Part shown: positions 1 to 11,383 of the stretch, one piece after another
Numbering within the stretch: the first letter of the stretch is position 1
Layout of the letters: each line of letters starts with the position of its first letter
NCBI GenBank assembly: GCA_030386875.1
Contig: CM059560.1
Coordinates: forward strand, 28,328,183 to 28,392,182
DNA: 64,000 nt
Direction of reading: 5' to 3'
Origin: Morinoia aosen
Taxonomy: Eukaryota > Arthropoda > Malacostraca > Amphipoda > Talitridae
The notes under the pieces: model-generated
Seen by the model: the letters and a program-made list of their open reading frames with translations, nothing else
The model's database searches: none
Told to the model about the DNA's origin: nothing
Position numbers and translations under genes: made by a program

Positions 1-3000
1 ATTTATAGCATTTTTCGATATTCAAGTGTTAGATATGGATAAAAAGATCGAATTACTCTATAAAAGGCATTGCTTGCAAGAAAAGTCTACGAAACGAAAT
101 GAGAATGAAACAGATATCTCTGAGCTCAAATTTCATTCCTAATTAGCCCTAGGTTATTTCGAAACTTCTGAGCTAGCTTTTGGTATCAATTTTTGTTTCA
201 CCGTTTACTTGACACCATAGTAATTCTTGAGTAGCATTATTCAAAGTTACAGAGCATACTAGTAAATGGAATGATGGATATTTCAAAACGACGTGAAGCT
301 CTTAGAGAAATCACAATATTCAATACATAGTAGCTATTGGTAATGTCAATGTGCGTAAATTTTGTAAAAGTTTCATCACTTTCATGCACATTTTAGCTCA
401 ACTGTGATCCGAACCTCATTTATTCGAAAACGCTGTCTAAGTATAATGAACGTGTTCGTTTAGTATGGCATCGAGGCACTTCTGATCTTAACTCAACAGG
501 AAGTTTTTCAAAGAAGAGAAAGTGGAAAGATCAATGGAAAAATTTCAACGATATTGAAAATTTGGCTAATTTTTTGTCACAGAAAACAAGCTGAGGCTCG
601 TGTAATTCGCGTAAAAACTGAGGTGAAAACTACAAATTCCTTTTAGGTGGGAAAATAGTAGAACGATTAATTAGTAAAAATGAAAAGTTTCAAGTACTTT
701 TGGACCTTGAAAATTTTGTTCTACGTTGCAAATAGCATCTTAGAACAATTTTTTCCTAAGATCCTTGAACAGTTACAAAAGTAAGGTGCATCAGACTTTA
801 CAGTAAATATTTTTTAGCAAAGTAGTTGGTGGGCGATATTGTGACATTTTGGAATAAAAATCACACATTTTACAGTGACACTGCTTATAGCTTTCATTGT
901 TTGTCATGAGGCTTCAGATGGACGTCATATACATGCGTAGGCAAGAAAATAAACATTGCATTGATTCGTGCTATCAATTTTTACACCAGAATTCACGGGA
1001 TAAACTGCACTCAGACTAATATTTCCAAGAGGCACAGCTTTGTTGCAGTACGTTAGGGAGAGCACCTCCTCAGAGATCCATATCGCAGTCATTGAACTTA
1101 ACAGTCATACTGCGGCGTCTCGGCTGACGAATCGCTTCACTCAGAGGGCGATATCGAGGTCCGCCGATGGAGGGTCATCAGTCTGATGGATAGAGGAGCT
1201 TTGTCGCTGTTAGAGAGAATCGTTCGCGGACGGCGATGATGCACTTCTGGCGTCCCATAGCAAACGAGCTCAGAATGATTCTCTGCTCATTAAACAATGA
1301 TTTAAGAACAAAATTCGCTGGGGTTCCATGCAGTTTCAAAGTAAAATTAACCATTATTGGCCTGAAAAATGCTGGTGACAACTTTTAATGACTTATATCA
1401 TATTTTCAATCTCTTGTCCTCCCTCATAGCTATTGTGGAAAATTTAATCTCAACGTACTATATGTCGTGCTTTTCGTTCGAACGATGATTTCCATAACAT
1501 AAGAGATGCATATTTCCATTACGCGCTATATTGCAGGGCATAAAAAGTACGTTTTGATACATAAGAATCCATTTCAGGGAAAATTGAGTTTTATTTATTT
1601 GTCACTGGTGCTGGTAAACATGGATACAAAATACTTCCAGTGAATTTTCAGTTTTCCCCGACGGATAATTCAAATTCATGGAGCTGAACGATGTTTTACG
1701 CTGGACCATGATGCATGCCATGTAACTCATTGACCTCTTGAATCCGCACCAAAACAAAGTCTTGAACCGAGTCATATATACACAGCATGAAGAAAATCTT
1801 TGAACCAATTTCCATTATATTGTTTTTGCCACATAGGTCACTGAATATTAAAAAGTGTTTACTTTTTTATTCTTTCATGTATGTTAGCATTATTGTAAAC
1901 TTTCAGCACGGTAGTACAATAGGTCATAACGTTGCAGTAGTGATTCTAATGATCAGTAAATGATTTTATAAATGATCTTAACTTCTGATCTTGACTTTGT
2001 ATCCGACCCTCACATTCTCAAAATAACATAAATTACAGCGTAGAAAGTAGGAAGAAATCAACGCGGGAATATCAAAGCCATCATTTGATAAGGGTGCCTA
2101 TGATGAAAATATTCTACCACGACTCTGATGAAATCGAATCATTAACATAACCTTCACATCCTGTTGGAACCTCATTCCATGAGTCAAGATGTTTGAAAGC
2201 ATCCATGATAAGAATCTCTTTCACTTCTTTTACTTAAATCGGTAATTAAATTCGTTTTTCCCTCATCTTCTGATGCACACCATAGACCATATAAATGGCT
2301 CTCTGGTCCCTTAAACTAAAAATCATCTCATGAAAGAAGGCCAGGAGTAGTGGGGAATTAAGCAATATTTCTCATGAGAGCTCGGTTGGGAGATCACTCC
2401 TTAATTGAGCTGCGCAAGCACGGACATTAAAATGATGAGAGATGACAATCTTTTTGAATTAAAAAACAGTAATGCTTTGATGAATGTGACTTGGAATGCG
2501 TAAGAAAGTGGCGTGTCAGCTGGCTGTCCGTAATGAAAGTGAAAGTCTTCCTGTATCCAAACACACATCGCGCCGGGCTTTCTTCGTAGAAGTCTACCTT
2601 TCAGCTTCCGAGTTTAATTGTTCTTCTGGCTGATAGATACTATTATCGGTTATGCTAATCGCGATGATGAAGAATCCATGGATATAATTTTCATAAGGAA
2701 TAATAATTTTATTTGAAAGTGATTACAAATAGGGAATGCTTTTCTCTGTATAAACTGACGTTTGTATGAGACGTGTGTAACGGTGTTAGAGCTGAAGCCC
2801 ATGAACTGCGTTTCATGACATAGCCAGATCATATAATTACTAGTTTTAGCAGTTCCAGTAATAACCATAACGCTCCACTTCATCAAATACAATCGAACAT
2901 CATACAAATTCGAGCGTTGCTTCCATTTCCTCCAGATATGCGGTGTGACTGAATGCATCTGGAATCATTATTTTTGAAACGACATGCTGGTCAAACTACT

Positions 3001-4826
3001 GTACACCATTCAAAAAGATCTCCAGTTACATGAGCTTCAAATCGCTCTCTGTCCACCGAAAGCGTTTGCAGGCATCAGCTCGGCCGATGAGCTCAGGCCG
3101 ATGGCCTACACGGAAGTCTAATTACTGGGACGCTCGGGAGTCAAGCAGCAGCGATGTTTGCATGAGCTTCAAACTACCCTTTCGTGTTGGACTTTCATGC
3201 TAAAAACGCGTAAACCAAACTGGACAGTTGACTTATTGTACCTGCCACGCATTGATGAATGAGTGGTGCGTACGGTAGTTCATTATTGTTGGCTTGGTTC
3301 AGGTAAACTGATTCATTAAGTTTAGTTATCTAATGCCGATGTAGTCTGCACAGGAGTACTGGCCAGTATTGAGCTCTAGGTCTAGGCATGCAATTGAAAC
3401 TGTAAGGACGTATTTAAACTGTAACATAGAAGGAAAAATTTTATTTTGTAGACATTTCTATCAGTTGCACTGAATTAAAATTCAATCTCATCAAGGACGA
3501 AGTTCGTGTATTTATTTTTAAAAACCTTTAATTGTATGTGGAATTTATAGTGCGTTTTTACATTTTTTGCTCATTTCTGTAAAACTCAATTGGTTTCGGA
3601 TATAGTTAGAAAAACGAAACATTACCGAGAAAACAGGTTTAAAAAACTGAATTATAGCAATAAGCAAAGTGCATCATTTCCCTCTCAGGGTCCTTGTTGC
3701 TCAGCGAGCACAGCCTCAGCGGTAGGTAACCGAAGGAATGTTATAATTAAAGCTGACTAACATATAAATAATGATGCAAGTGTTATTGATACTGTTCTCT
3801 AGAAATCAGTGATTGGAGACTCAATACTCTCTAAATCAGGATTTTACGATATTTTGAGTTCCTTGGGGCGATGTCTACGTCGCATTTGCTCACTGCATGT
3901 GAAGCGTGGATACGCGAGCAGGGGTTGGGCTTTATGTTCACTTCAGCCTCGTGTAGGCCTTCTTACGTTCACCATGAGGTGGGAAAGTTAACAACCTACT
4001 TATAAAACGTAATCTTACAGAAAAAGACTGCTCTCATTTCCAAGCGCACAATCGGAAAAAACTTAAGTCAATAAAGCAGGTAATATGATAATATACCCAT
4101 TTGATTGGGTCATATTTTGTTCGGTTATCATTTGCGTTACTGTGCTGAATGTATAACACCGAAATGCTTCCCGAATATTTTTCCAGTCAAAATATGAGGT
4201 GAGGTGTTTATATAACACGCTTGATCATAACTAGTTTTGGATAAGGGTTTTCCATGGAAAAGGGAACTGAACGTAAACAAGAGAACTGAAATCATTTAAG
4301 CTGCGAATTATATTTTCGGCTGGTTATTTTTTTCGCCTCAATCACTTTCAGAAATAACAAATTTTTTAACTGATTTCATTGAACTCTTTCAAATTTTGAA
4401 TGAACGAATCTCTAAACAACAAGTATCGCACATTCAATAAAAAATTGACCAGTTTTGCTGCATAATGATTGATAGTCGGAATCGCTATGGAGTTCACACT
4501 TACTCAAGTAGAATGTATTGTTGTGAGGTTTCAAGCAAACTTCAAAATCTTTTAAAATTACATATTTTACTTCTCTGAATAGCAAAGTTCACAATAATTC
4601 AAAGAATAGGGCTGTCGCATCTAAATAATCTAGGAAAATTGTATGAAAGTTATCAACAATGAGGCTTTGTAAATGTGTGTTACACAATATACATGATTGT
4701 TATGCCTGCTTCGCATAGTTGCATAGATGAGCAAAAACACATTTTTACTTTTACCTGTACAAACGGAATGGAGGTCGAGAAGATAAGGGTAATTTATAAT
4801 TTTCGTCTGCGCACGCAGCGGCGTCT
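1..4826. other. Anonymous AT-rich DNA, no supportable gene
   Basis: Open frames are short (about 100 codons at most) and none resembles a protein family I recognise. A GC-richer patch lies at about 1040-1300, and another at about 3050-3150 contains two similar short phrases starting catgagcttcaaa. No tandem array or clear inverted repeat was seen. It reads as intergenic or intronic sequence. Confidence 0.6.
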
Positions 4827-4834
4827 CTCACCAT

Positions 4835-5050
4835 CAGGGTTGCGAAGTCGGAGGAATAAATTTTCGACTCCGACTCCACTTATCAGATTTTGGTGACTCC
4901 GACTCAACTTTTTCAGAGTTTGGCGACTACGACTCCACGATTTCAAAATTTGCTGACTTCTATTCCGTCTTTACCTTATTAGAATTTTGCGACTCCAACA
5001 CCGACTCCACCTATTCACAATTTTGCTACTCAAACTCCACTGTTTCGCAA
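4835..5050. repeat. GACTCC-rich left subterminal repeats of element A
   Basis: About four to five degenerate units of roughly 45-50 bp, each with one or two GACTCCGACTCC-like phrases followed by an AT-rich piece such as cagaattttgc. The outermost 20 bp carry the phrase on the opposite strand (AAGTCGGAGG), so orientation flips just inside the terminus. Similar phrases occur at the right end (9558-9698) and at the right end of copy 2 (16455-16651). Confidence 0.7.
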
Positions 5051-5978
5051 TTTTTACTATATTCTATTCTTCAATGTTTGTAGGTGTTGTAACTTCTATA
5101 TATTTTATGTTTTATTTATTTACAAATGACATTTTATTGGAAACATTATAATAAAAAACCAGGTTTATTATATACATTCATTAAAGACACATGCAATACG
5201 AGTAAGCAAGGTAGGCAGTGCCTACCCTGAGAAGTGTAGATCAGCATCAACAATTTATTCCTGTAACTAAAGATATCCTACAAAATTATAATAGTTGATC
5301 AAATTACTAAGCTCAAATACCTCAAATTTTCTCTGCATCTACACTACGCAGAGTAACAATGCAGTACGGGGCCATATTATTGCTCAGCACCATGTATGTT
5401 ATATTGCTGTAATGGGAACAAGTCGGATCCTGCTTCCATCTCAGCGGGCCTGATGTTTCGGATATGTTTTGTTTGGGAATAAAAACCAATTTCAGTTTCT
5501 TTGTATGTAATATGATGCAATATTTTTATAATCTTTCAACTTTTTACAATGTATTTGACACTTCCTTATGTTAATAAGCGCTCATTGTCTATTAATTTTG
5601 TATTTTTGATCTCATTTGGATGTTTTCTGTGAAATATTTTGCACTATCTCGTAAAATACGATAATCATTGCTGCTGAAGCGGTACATTGCTCTCAGTTAT
5701 ATCATGCGTCTGATTAAGGGAGTTTTTTTCTGGTGTTTTTTTAATTATTTTTCCTGCAGCTCGGTAACATTTAATTTTAATTTTTTCACATATCTCAAAA
5801 TCGATATTATCTTGAAGCGTTTCTAAATCTTTTTAATGAAGAAATTTTTATTTATATAATGCCGAAAAACAGATGCTATTTGAGTTGTTAAAATTATGAA
5901 AACATAATTATAAAAATCTCTATATTAGCGCATAATTACTTAAAAATGGGGAGTAAGCAAAAGATTAACATGAAACAT

Positions 5979-6367
5979 GTTTCAGGAAGGTCATTTTTCT
6001 TCAATCGAATCATCTTTAGAAACTTATAAACGAAGAATGCTGTAAATATTGTAATCATATTTATCAGAACTGCGCAAGGTCTTCGAATAAAATATTTACA
6101 AAAAATCTATTCACTCTAAAACGTTTCGGAGTTCAGCTCCATCCTCAGTAAGTCATTCTGTAAAAGACAGAAAAATAGAAAACAGAAAAATCTAGTTAAA
6201 CCTAGAGAACAAGTTTTTTCATTTAGTTAGACTTATTGAGGATGGAGCTGGTCTCCGAAACGTTTTATAGAGTGAATTGATTTTATGTAAACATTTTGTT
6301 CGAAGACTTTGTACAGTTCTACTAAATATGATTTCAATATTTACAGCGTTCTTCGTTTATAAGTTTC
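5979..6367. mobile_element. Fold-back element with exact 8-bp target duplication
   Basis: Two arms of about 137 bp, 6019-6154 and 6230-6367, are inverted copies around a 75-bp spacer. A 40-bp single-copy extension (5979-6018) lies left of the hairpin. The octamer tgaaacat occurs exactly at both edges (5971-5978 and 6368-6375), and the related copy at 14.7-16.7 kb lacks the element, so this is an insertion. Each arm carries a compact motif of the form CTGAGGA, GGAG, loop, CTCC, GAAAC (minus strand 6123-6148; plus-strand version 6236-6261 starts TTGAGGA). It recalls the hammerhead-ribozyme core reported in the terminal repeats of Penelope-like retroelements, but that link is inference. No coding capacity. 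Confidence 0.75.
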
Positions 6368-6768
6368 TGAAACATATTTATGATATAGTGGAAGACAACA
6401 ACAGACAACATTCAAGGTATAACATAGTAATGTGCAGAAATTTCTATTATTAACACGTGTTAACTTAACCCAAAAACTTGGAAGTAAACGAAGAAAATTA
6501 ATCAATATAATGTATTTCAGTACTAAGAATTGCTGGAAAACTCAACAAAAAATCCAGTTGTTAACTGGAACTAATAAATAACTAAAGAATTATTCAGTTA
6601 TTTAGCTAATTAAATTTCTATTATCAATAGTGATAACATAATTATTATAAGTAATTAATTAGTTATTTAGATATTTTAATTAAAATTTCAATTATCAAAA
6701 GTGATAACATAACCTTAAATCTAAAAGCATAGGTTTCAGAACATAGCTTTAGGTCTTGACAAAGACTA

Positions 6769-8482
6769 TACCATTTACAAATTGATTTCATCCAAATGAA
6801 TTTTGATTTGATCCTCGCGAAATTAGAATTGAGCCATGTGAAATTTGTATTGATCCTAGTGAAAATAGAATTACTACAAGTGAAATTTGATTTGCTCTTT
6901 GTTAAATTGCAATCGATCCAAATGATTTTTAGTTTGTTACAGTTACAATATCAAAATAATGTAATTTTTTTCAGCTTTTACATTTAAAATACATAAAATA
7001 CAATATATTGCCCAATCCACAGGATTGAACCTTGGTTTGAATCTTTCTTGATTGCCAAATTTGGGCTTTCATGGTTAAATAATATTATTTAGTAAATATT
7101 AATATTTTATTTCATGTTAATTAATAATTAGTTACCTTTTAATCAAATTTGCAGAAATCTCAATTAATTGATTAATTTTTTAATTATCTAATCTATCAGT
7201 AAAGGCATTTAAGCAAAGAGACTTTCTATAGTGTGCATGGTATTGGGATCATATGTTAAACCGGTAACCTACTGACGATCATCCATTAGCTGTATTACCC
7301 AAGGGTTATTTCCTATCAAATAAACCATTATTATTATTATCATCATTAAACATGTTTGGCGCTCAATTGTTAGCGGGATTGGAAAATAAATTGATAGAAA
7401 GTGTTTTAAAATAAAAAAAATAGATAGATTTTTTTCTGATAACTCGTGAACAAGTGCATTTTGATGAAGAAGTACAGTGATGTTATCGAAAGACTAATAC
7501 TGCAGAAACGTCATAACAAAACATCACTAAATGAAATGTAAGCATATATTACAACGTTTGCACAAGTTTTGATAATTATTGCCTCATCAACATATTTCTA
7601 TAAGATCTCCTTGATCAACGTCATGATCTTGTTGTACTTTTCTGCGAAGTTGTGAGAGAGTAATCGAAGCATTTTCTTCTATGGGAGTTGTCAGTGTCCT
7701 CAATATTTCGTGACATTTCTTATATTATTTGTTCCTTTCTTCTTAGATATGATTTGCTTATTTTTCATCCACCTGTATGCAGTCTTAAGATTTATTCCAA
7801 GTGCGTTTGCAACTTTCTTCCAGTCCTCTTCATTATTGAAAGCTTCTATTATTCTCGGCCTGTCTCGCGAACTTGTTTTATATACTACATTTTGAAGGTT
7901 TTGGTTTCTGAATGATGAAGATTTTTGAATTTGAGGTGTACACTTATTGCTGATGACAGTAGCATGTCTACACAAGGTGCGACGTGATGTGCAGTAATGT
8001 GCAACGTGGCGGTATCTCTGATGTTTCTTTGGTCAAAGTGTCTGAGATGCAACTCCTTTGTGTTATGGTTTGATAATGAGTAATGGTTCATACAACGAAA
8101 ATTATATTCTGTAGTTTTTGTAAGTTATGCTCTGCAAAAACTCTGAATCTTTGTACGCATTATTGGAATAAAATCACTTCACAAAGAAAAAAAAAAATTT
8201 CAATAAGATTCTTTCAAATTACATTATAAAGCCAACAAAATTCGTATGTAATGATTTAAAATTGAAAAAGAGCAAATCAAATATCACTTGGAACAATTAT
8301 ATTTTCAATAAAATCAAATCAAATTTCACTTAGAACAATTCTATTTTCACGAGGAGCAAATTAAAATTCACTTGGAGCAATTCTATTTTCATGAGAAGCA
8401 AATTAAAATTTACTTTGAGTAATTCTAATTTAGCGAGGATCGAATCAAAATTAATTTCTAGCAAATCAACCTGTAAATGGTA
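6769..8482 (-). mobile_element. Tc1/mariner-type DNA transposon B1, TA-flanked, decayed
   Basis: Ends are TACCATTTACAA on the left and the inverted TTGTAAATGGTA-type sequence on the right (here CTGTAAATGGTA). Each end is bordered by TA (6767-6768, 8483-8484), the target duplication of the Tc1/mariner superfamily. Inside each end are degenerate ~42-bp subterminal repeats containing gaattgctccaagtgaa-like phrases, so the inverted repeats extend a few hundred bp. The centre holds a transposase relic on the minus strand (7584-7975). An ATT/ATC microsatellite lies at 7331-7347. The neighbouring element B2 shares both arms in reverse orientation. B1 is inserted in hAT-like element A. Confidence 0.8.
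7584..7975 (-). pseudogene. Tc1/mariner (IS630-superfamily) transposase N-terminal relic
   Basis: The frame opening near 7975 carries a helix-turn-helix segment reading RPRIIEAFNNEEDWKK followed by VANALGINLKTAYRWMK, the pattern of the N-terminal DNA-binding domain of IS630/Tc1/mariner transposases. The frame stops at 7700. In another frame, continuing to 7584, it reads ENASITLSQLRRKVQQDHDV, which matches the linker typical of this family (N-P-S-I-T-L-x-Q-L). So at least one frameshift separates the two pieces. The DDE catalytic domain could not be recognised further downstream. The gene is broken and cannot supply a working enzyme. Confidence 0.75.
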
Positions 8483-8670
8483 TAGTTTCTAATTCCTGTA
8501 AATTTATAGATGGGGAAATAAACGAAGCAGAATTAAGCAGGATGGATGTGCGATGCTTCAATGACTAATTCCTTCATTTTAACTGAAAAATATGCATTAT
8601 CAGTCGTGTACGAAAATTATTTTTCTAATTCGTATGTATCAAATGTATTGATACGAATCCATATTGACTA

Positions 8671-9398
8671 TACCATTTACAAGTGGACTTGCTCCAAATA
8701 AATTTTGATTTGATCCTCGCGAAATTAGAATTACTCAAAGTGAATTTTAATTGGCTCCTCATGAAAATAGAATTGCTCCAAGTGAAATTTGATTTGCTGT
8801 TTTTCAATTTTAAATCATTTCGTAAAAATTTTATTGGCTTTATAATGGTATTCGAAAGAATCTTAGCGATTTTTTTGAGAAGTGATTTTATTTCAGTAAT
8901 GCGTAAAAAAATACAGAGTTTTTGCTGAGTATAATTTACAATAAAATACAGAATATAATTTTTGTTGTATGAACCATTACTCATTATCAAACCATTAGAC
9001 GAAGAAGTCGTATCTCAGACACTTTGATCAAAGAAACATCTCTGAGATGCTGCCATGTTGCACATTGCCGCACATCACGTTTACAGTTGACATTAAATAA
9101 AATATAAATATTAACTAATACATAATAATTAACCATGAGAGCACATATTTTGCATTCAAAAAAGGTTCAAACCGAGGTTCAACCCTGTGGTTAAGGCAAT
9201 ATATAGTAGTTTATATATTTTAAATGCGCAAGCTGAAAAAAAAATTACGTAATTTTGATATTGTGACTATAACAAACTAAAAATTATTTGGATCGATCGC
9301 AATTTAACAAAGAGCAAATCAAATTTCACTTTGAGCAATTCTAATTTCGCGAGGATCAAATCAAAATTCATTTGGAGCAAATCAAATTGTAAATGGTG
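8671..9398 (+). mobile_element. Non-autonomous derivative B2 of element B1 (inverted orientation)
   Basis: This 728-bp element starts TACCATTTACAAGTGG and ends AAATTGTAAATGGTG, with TA on each side (8669-8670, 9399-9400). Its left ~400 bp matches the right arm of B1 reverse-complemented. Its right ~300 bp, including a phrase like ggttcaaaccgaggttcaac, matches the left arm of B1 reverse-complemented. The transposase region is missing, so it is an internal-deletion derivative. The related element A copy at 14.66-16.65 kb has an unoccupied TA at 16273-16274 in the equivalent context, which confirms both boundaries. Confidence 0.85.
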
Positions 9399-9706
9399 TA
9401 GAGATCAGTGACAGTACTAGGTAATATACGGTGTTTCTTACTTCGAATCAAATGAAAAATTAAAGCACTGGATATTTTTTTTGCTTATTAGTTGAGTATT
9501 CTGTTTTTTTATTTACCTTCGGTTTTAAATTATTATAAATAGATTGTTGCAAAAATTAGAGTCGAAGGCACCAAACACTTGCGACTCCGACCTCGATTTC
9601 ACCACGTCTGAGTGAACGAATTTGACTCCGACTTCATCTAAAGACATTTAATTCCGGCGACTCCTACTCCTGACTCCGAATCCAACTCCGAAACCCTGCG
9701 CACCAC

Positions 9707-10560
9707 TTGAATATTCTCATGCTGCATAGTTTATAGACACTTTGCAGAGTATTTAGCTATCCGATCTTTTCCCTTACTAACACATACAGAGTCAGGACAT
9801 AACTATTTACACAACAGTTCTATATGAAGTCTGGTATGAAGTCTGGAGCCCTGGTTTTAGGTAAAGCCTGCAGGTATTTAGAGAAATTATGTTCACCAGC
9901 ACATGCGAACACAACGGAATCAAATTTGTTGGCTACCAAAAAATCAACCATGCACAGGAATGTGTTGAATAAAAATACTTTGTGAAACTAAAAACAGTCA
10001 TCTACATTTCGCGGCGCATCCTTTATTTGCAATTACAGTGTGGTGACAATTATTGTGATAGAAAATAAACTTGTGACATTCCGTTGGTGTTATCTTGTTC
10101 CGTTCTTGCAAGTAGATGATCTTGAATAGACTGGGCTTATGCCACACTCCATATCGTACTTTTTATTATTTATTTATTTATTTTCCTTTCTGATTCAGTC
10201 GCACCGCACTGGTATTACGTCACGATTTGAATGAGGAGGAGAATTACGGTAACGTTTTCCGCTGCCACCACCGGGTGGAACCCGGAATTGAATATTAGCA
10301 ATTAAAGTTATTTGAGAGATGAATTTGAGTACGTTAATGGGTGGCGTCAGCGCGCAAGCGGTAGCTTTTACGTCTATCCCGATTCCTATATCACGTCTTC
10401 GGTAGCAATGACCTGTGGGTAGGGTCACGTGTTTCAGTGGGGGAGCTCAGTCCAGAGGAGAGGATAAAGAAATACGCCAAACATATACGCGTATACTGGG
10501 TATGCACGAGGGAGGCTTTCCGGAATGCGGGAGCACGCGGGGCAAGGACACACCGCTTCG
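9707..10560. other. Gene-less stretch with TTTA microsatellite
   Basis: Anonymous DNA. A short (TTTA)n tract lies at about 10163-10181. From about 10195 base composition becomes more GC- and CpG-rich, but no domain was recognised in any frame. Confidence 0.6.
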
Positions 10561-10593
10561 AACAGGACCACTCAAAATCTCACAAAAGGTCCT

Positions 10594-10815
10594 TCAATTG
10601 ATCGCCCCGAATGACGAAACAAACAGACTGTGTGCAGACAGCCAACTCAAACCCGACTTCGAACTTGAGAGGAGTGTTTCAGCCCACACCGCACCAAATA
10701 TGACTGTCTTTCTGATGGCTCAAAATGACAACACAAAACAGACTGTGAGCAGACAGCCAACTCGAACCCGACTCTGAACCCTAATGAGTGTCTCCGCCCA
10801 CACACAAGCCAAACC
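10594..10815. repeat. Two-copy ~115-bp direct repeat in a GC-richer block
   Basis: The phrase aacagactgtgtgcagacag followed by ccaactcaaacccgact starts at 10622 and recurs with few changes at 10737. The following gagtgtttcagcccacac-like phrase recurs at the same offset. Offset is 115 bp. The surrounding block (about 10.2-11.3 kb) is notably GC-richer than its neighbours and might be part of a transposon or processed sequence, but no coding homology was seen. Confidence 0.7.
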
Positions 10816-11383
10816 AGACTTAGAATTCGGTATTTGAGCAAGTCGAGTTCACAAGGTACGAACATGAAACAAAACGAAACAACAAGCCATCAGAGTCCCG
10901 CTCGACGCTTGAGTTCAACTGTGCTTAAAGCAATCTCGCCTCTTGGGTTACTGCTCACGCTAAGTCCCTATCTTATAACCGGAGACCGAATCCTTTACCA
11001 CTAGCCTTCGCGTTCTGACCCGGAGTGATCCTAAAGATCATCATTACGCTGTCGTGGACAGCGCTTTCCCACAAAAGGGGGGAGTTTTGGGCAAGAATGG
11101 GGTAGGTTGTGGGTAGGAGCCTGGCTTTCCCAGACCACTCCGCCATGGCCAAATTAACGATTGGTCACACACTCTGTCTCTTCTAGTCGAAGCGGCCAAA
11201 ACCGGCAATCGTTTATATTAATATGTTGAGATTTTACAATCCCTGACACATTAACATGGCCGGCGCTAACAAGCGCCAGCGTCTCTACGCTACCCGACTT
11301 GATTCTTTTATTACATTGTCATAAATGGAGCCTTCTTATGCTCAGTATTCCCATGCCGGCAAGTTTTAATAGAGGATGAAATT

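Larger units (their letters stand above)
4835..9698. mobile_element. hAT-like DNA transposon, non-coding, copy 1 (hosts nested insertions)
   Basis: The left end reads CAGGGTTGCGAAGTCGG and the right end, reverse-complemented, reads CAGGGTTTCGGAGTTGG, giving a short terminal inverted repeat. The 8 bp outside are ctcaccat (4827-4834) and cgcaccac (9699-9706), a 6/8 match that fits an aged 8-bp target duplication. CAGGG ends with 8-bp duplications are characteristic of the hAT superfamily. Both subterminal regions (about 4835-5050 and 9558-9698) are rich in GACTCC/TCCGAC phrases. No transposase was found in the element's own sequence, so it appears non-autonomous or too decayed. Nearly 2.9 kb of its length comes from three later insertions. 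A second copy sits at about 14660-16651. The superfamily call rests on ends and duplication only; the family is not identified. Confidence 0.6.
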
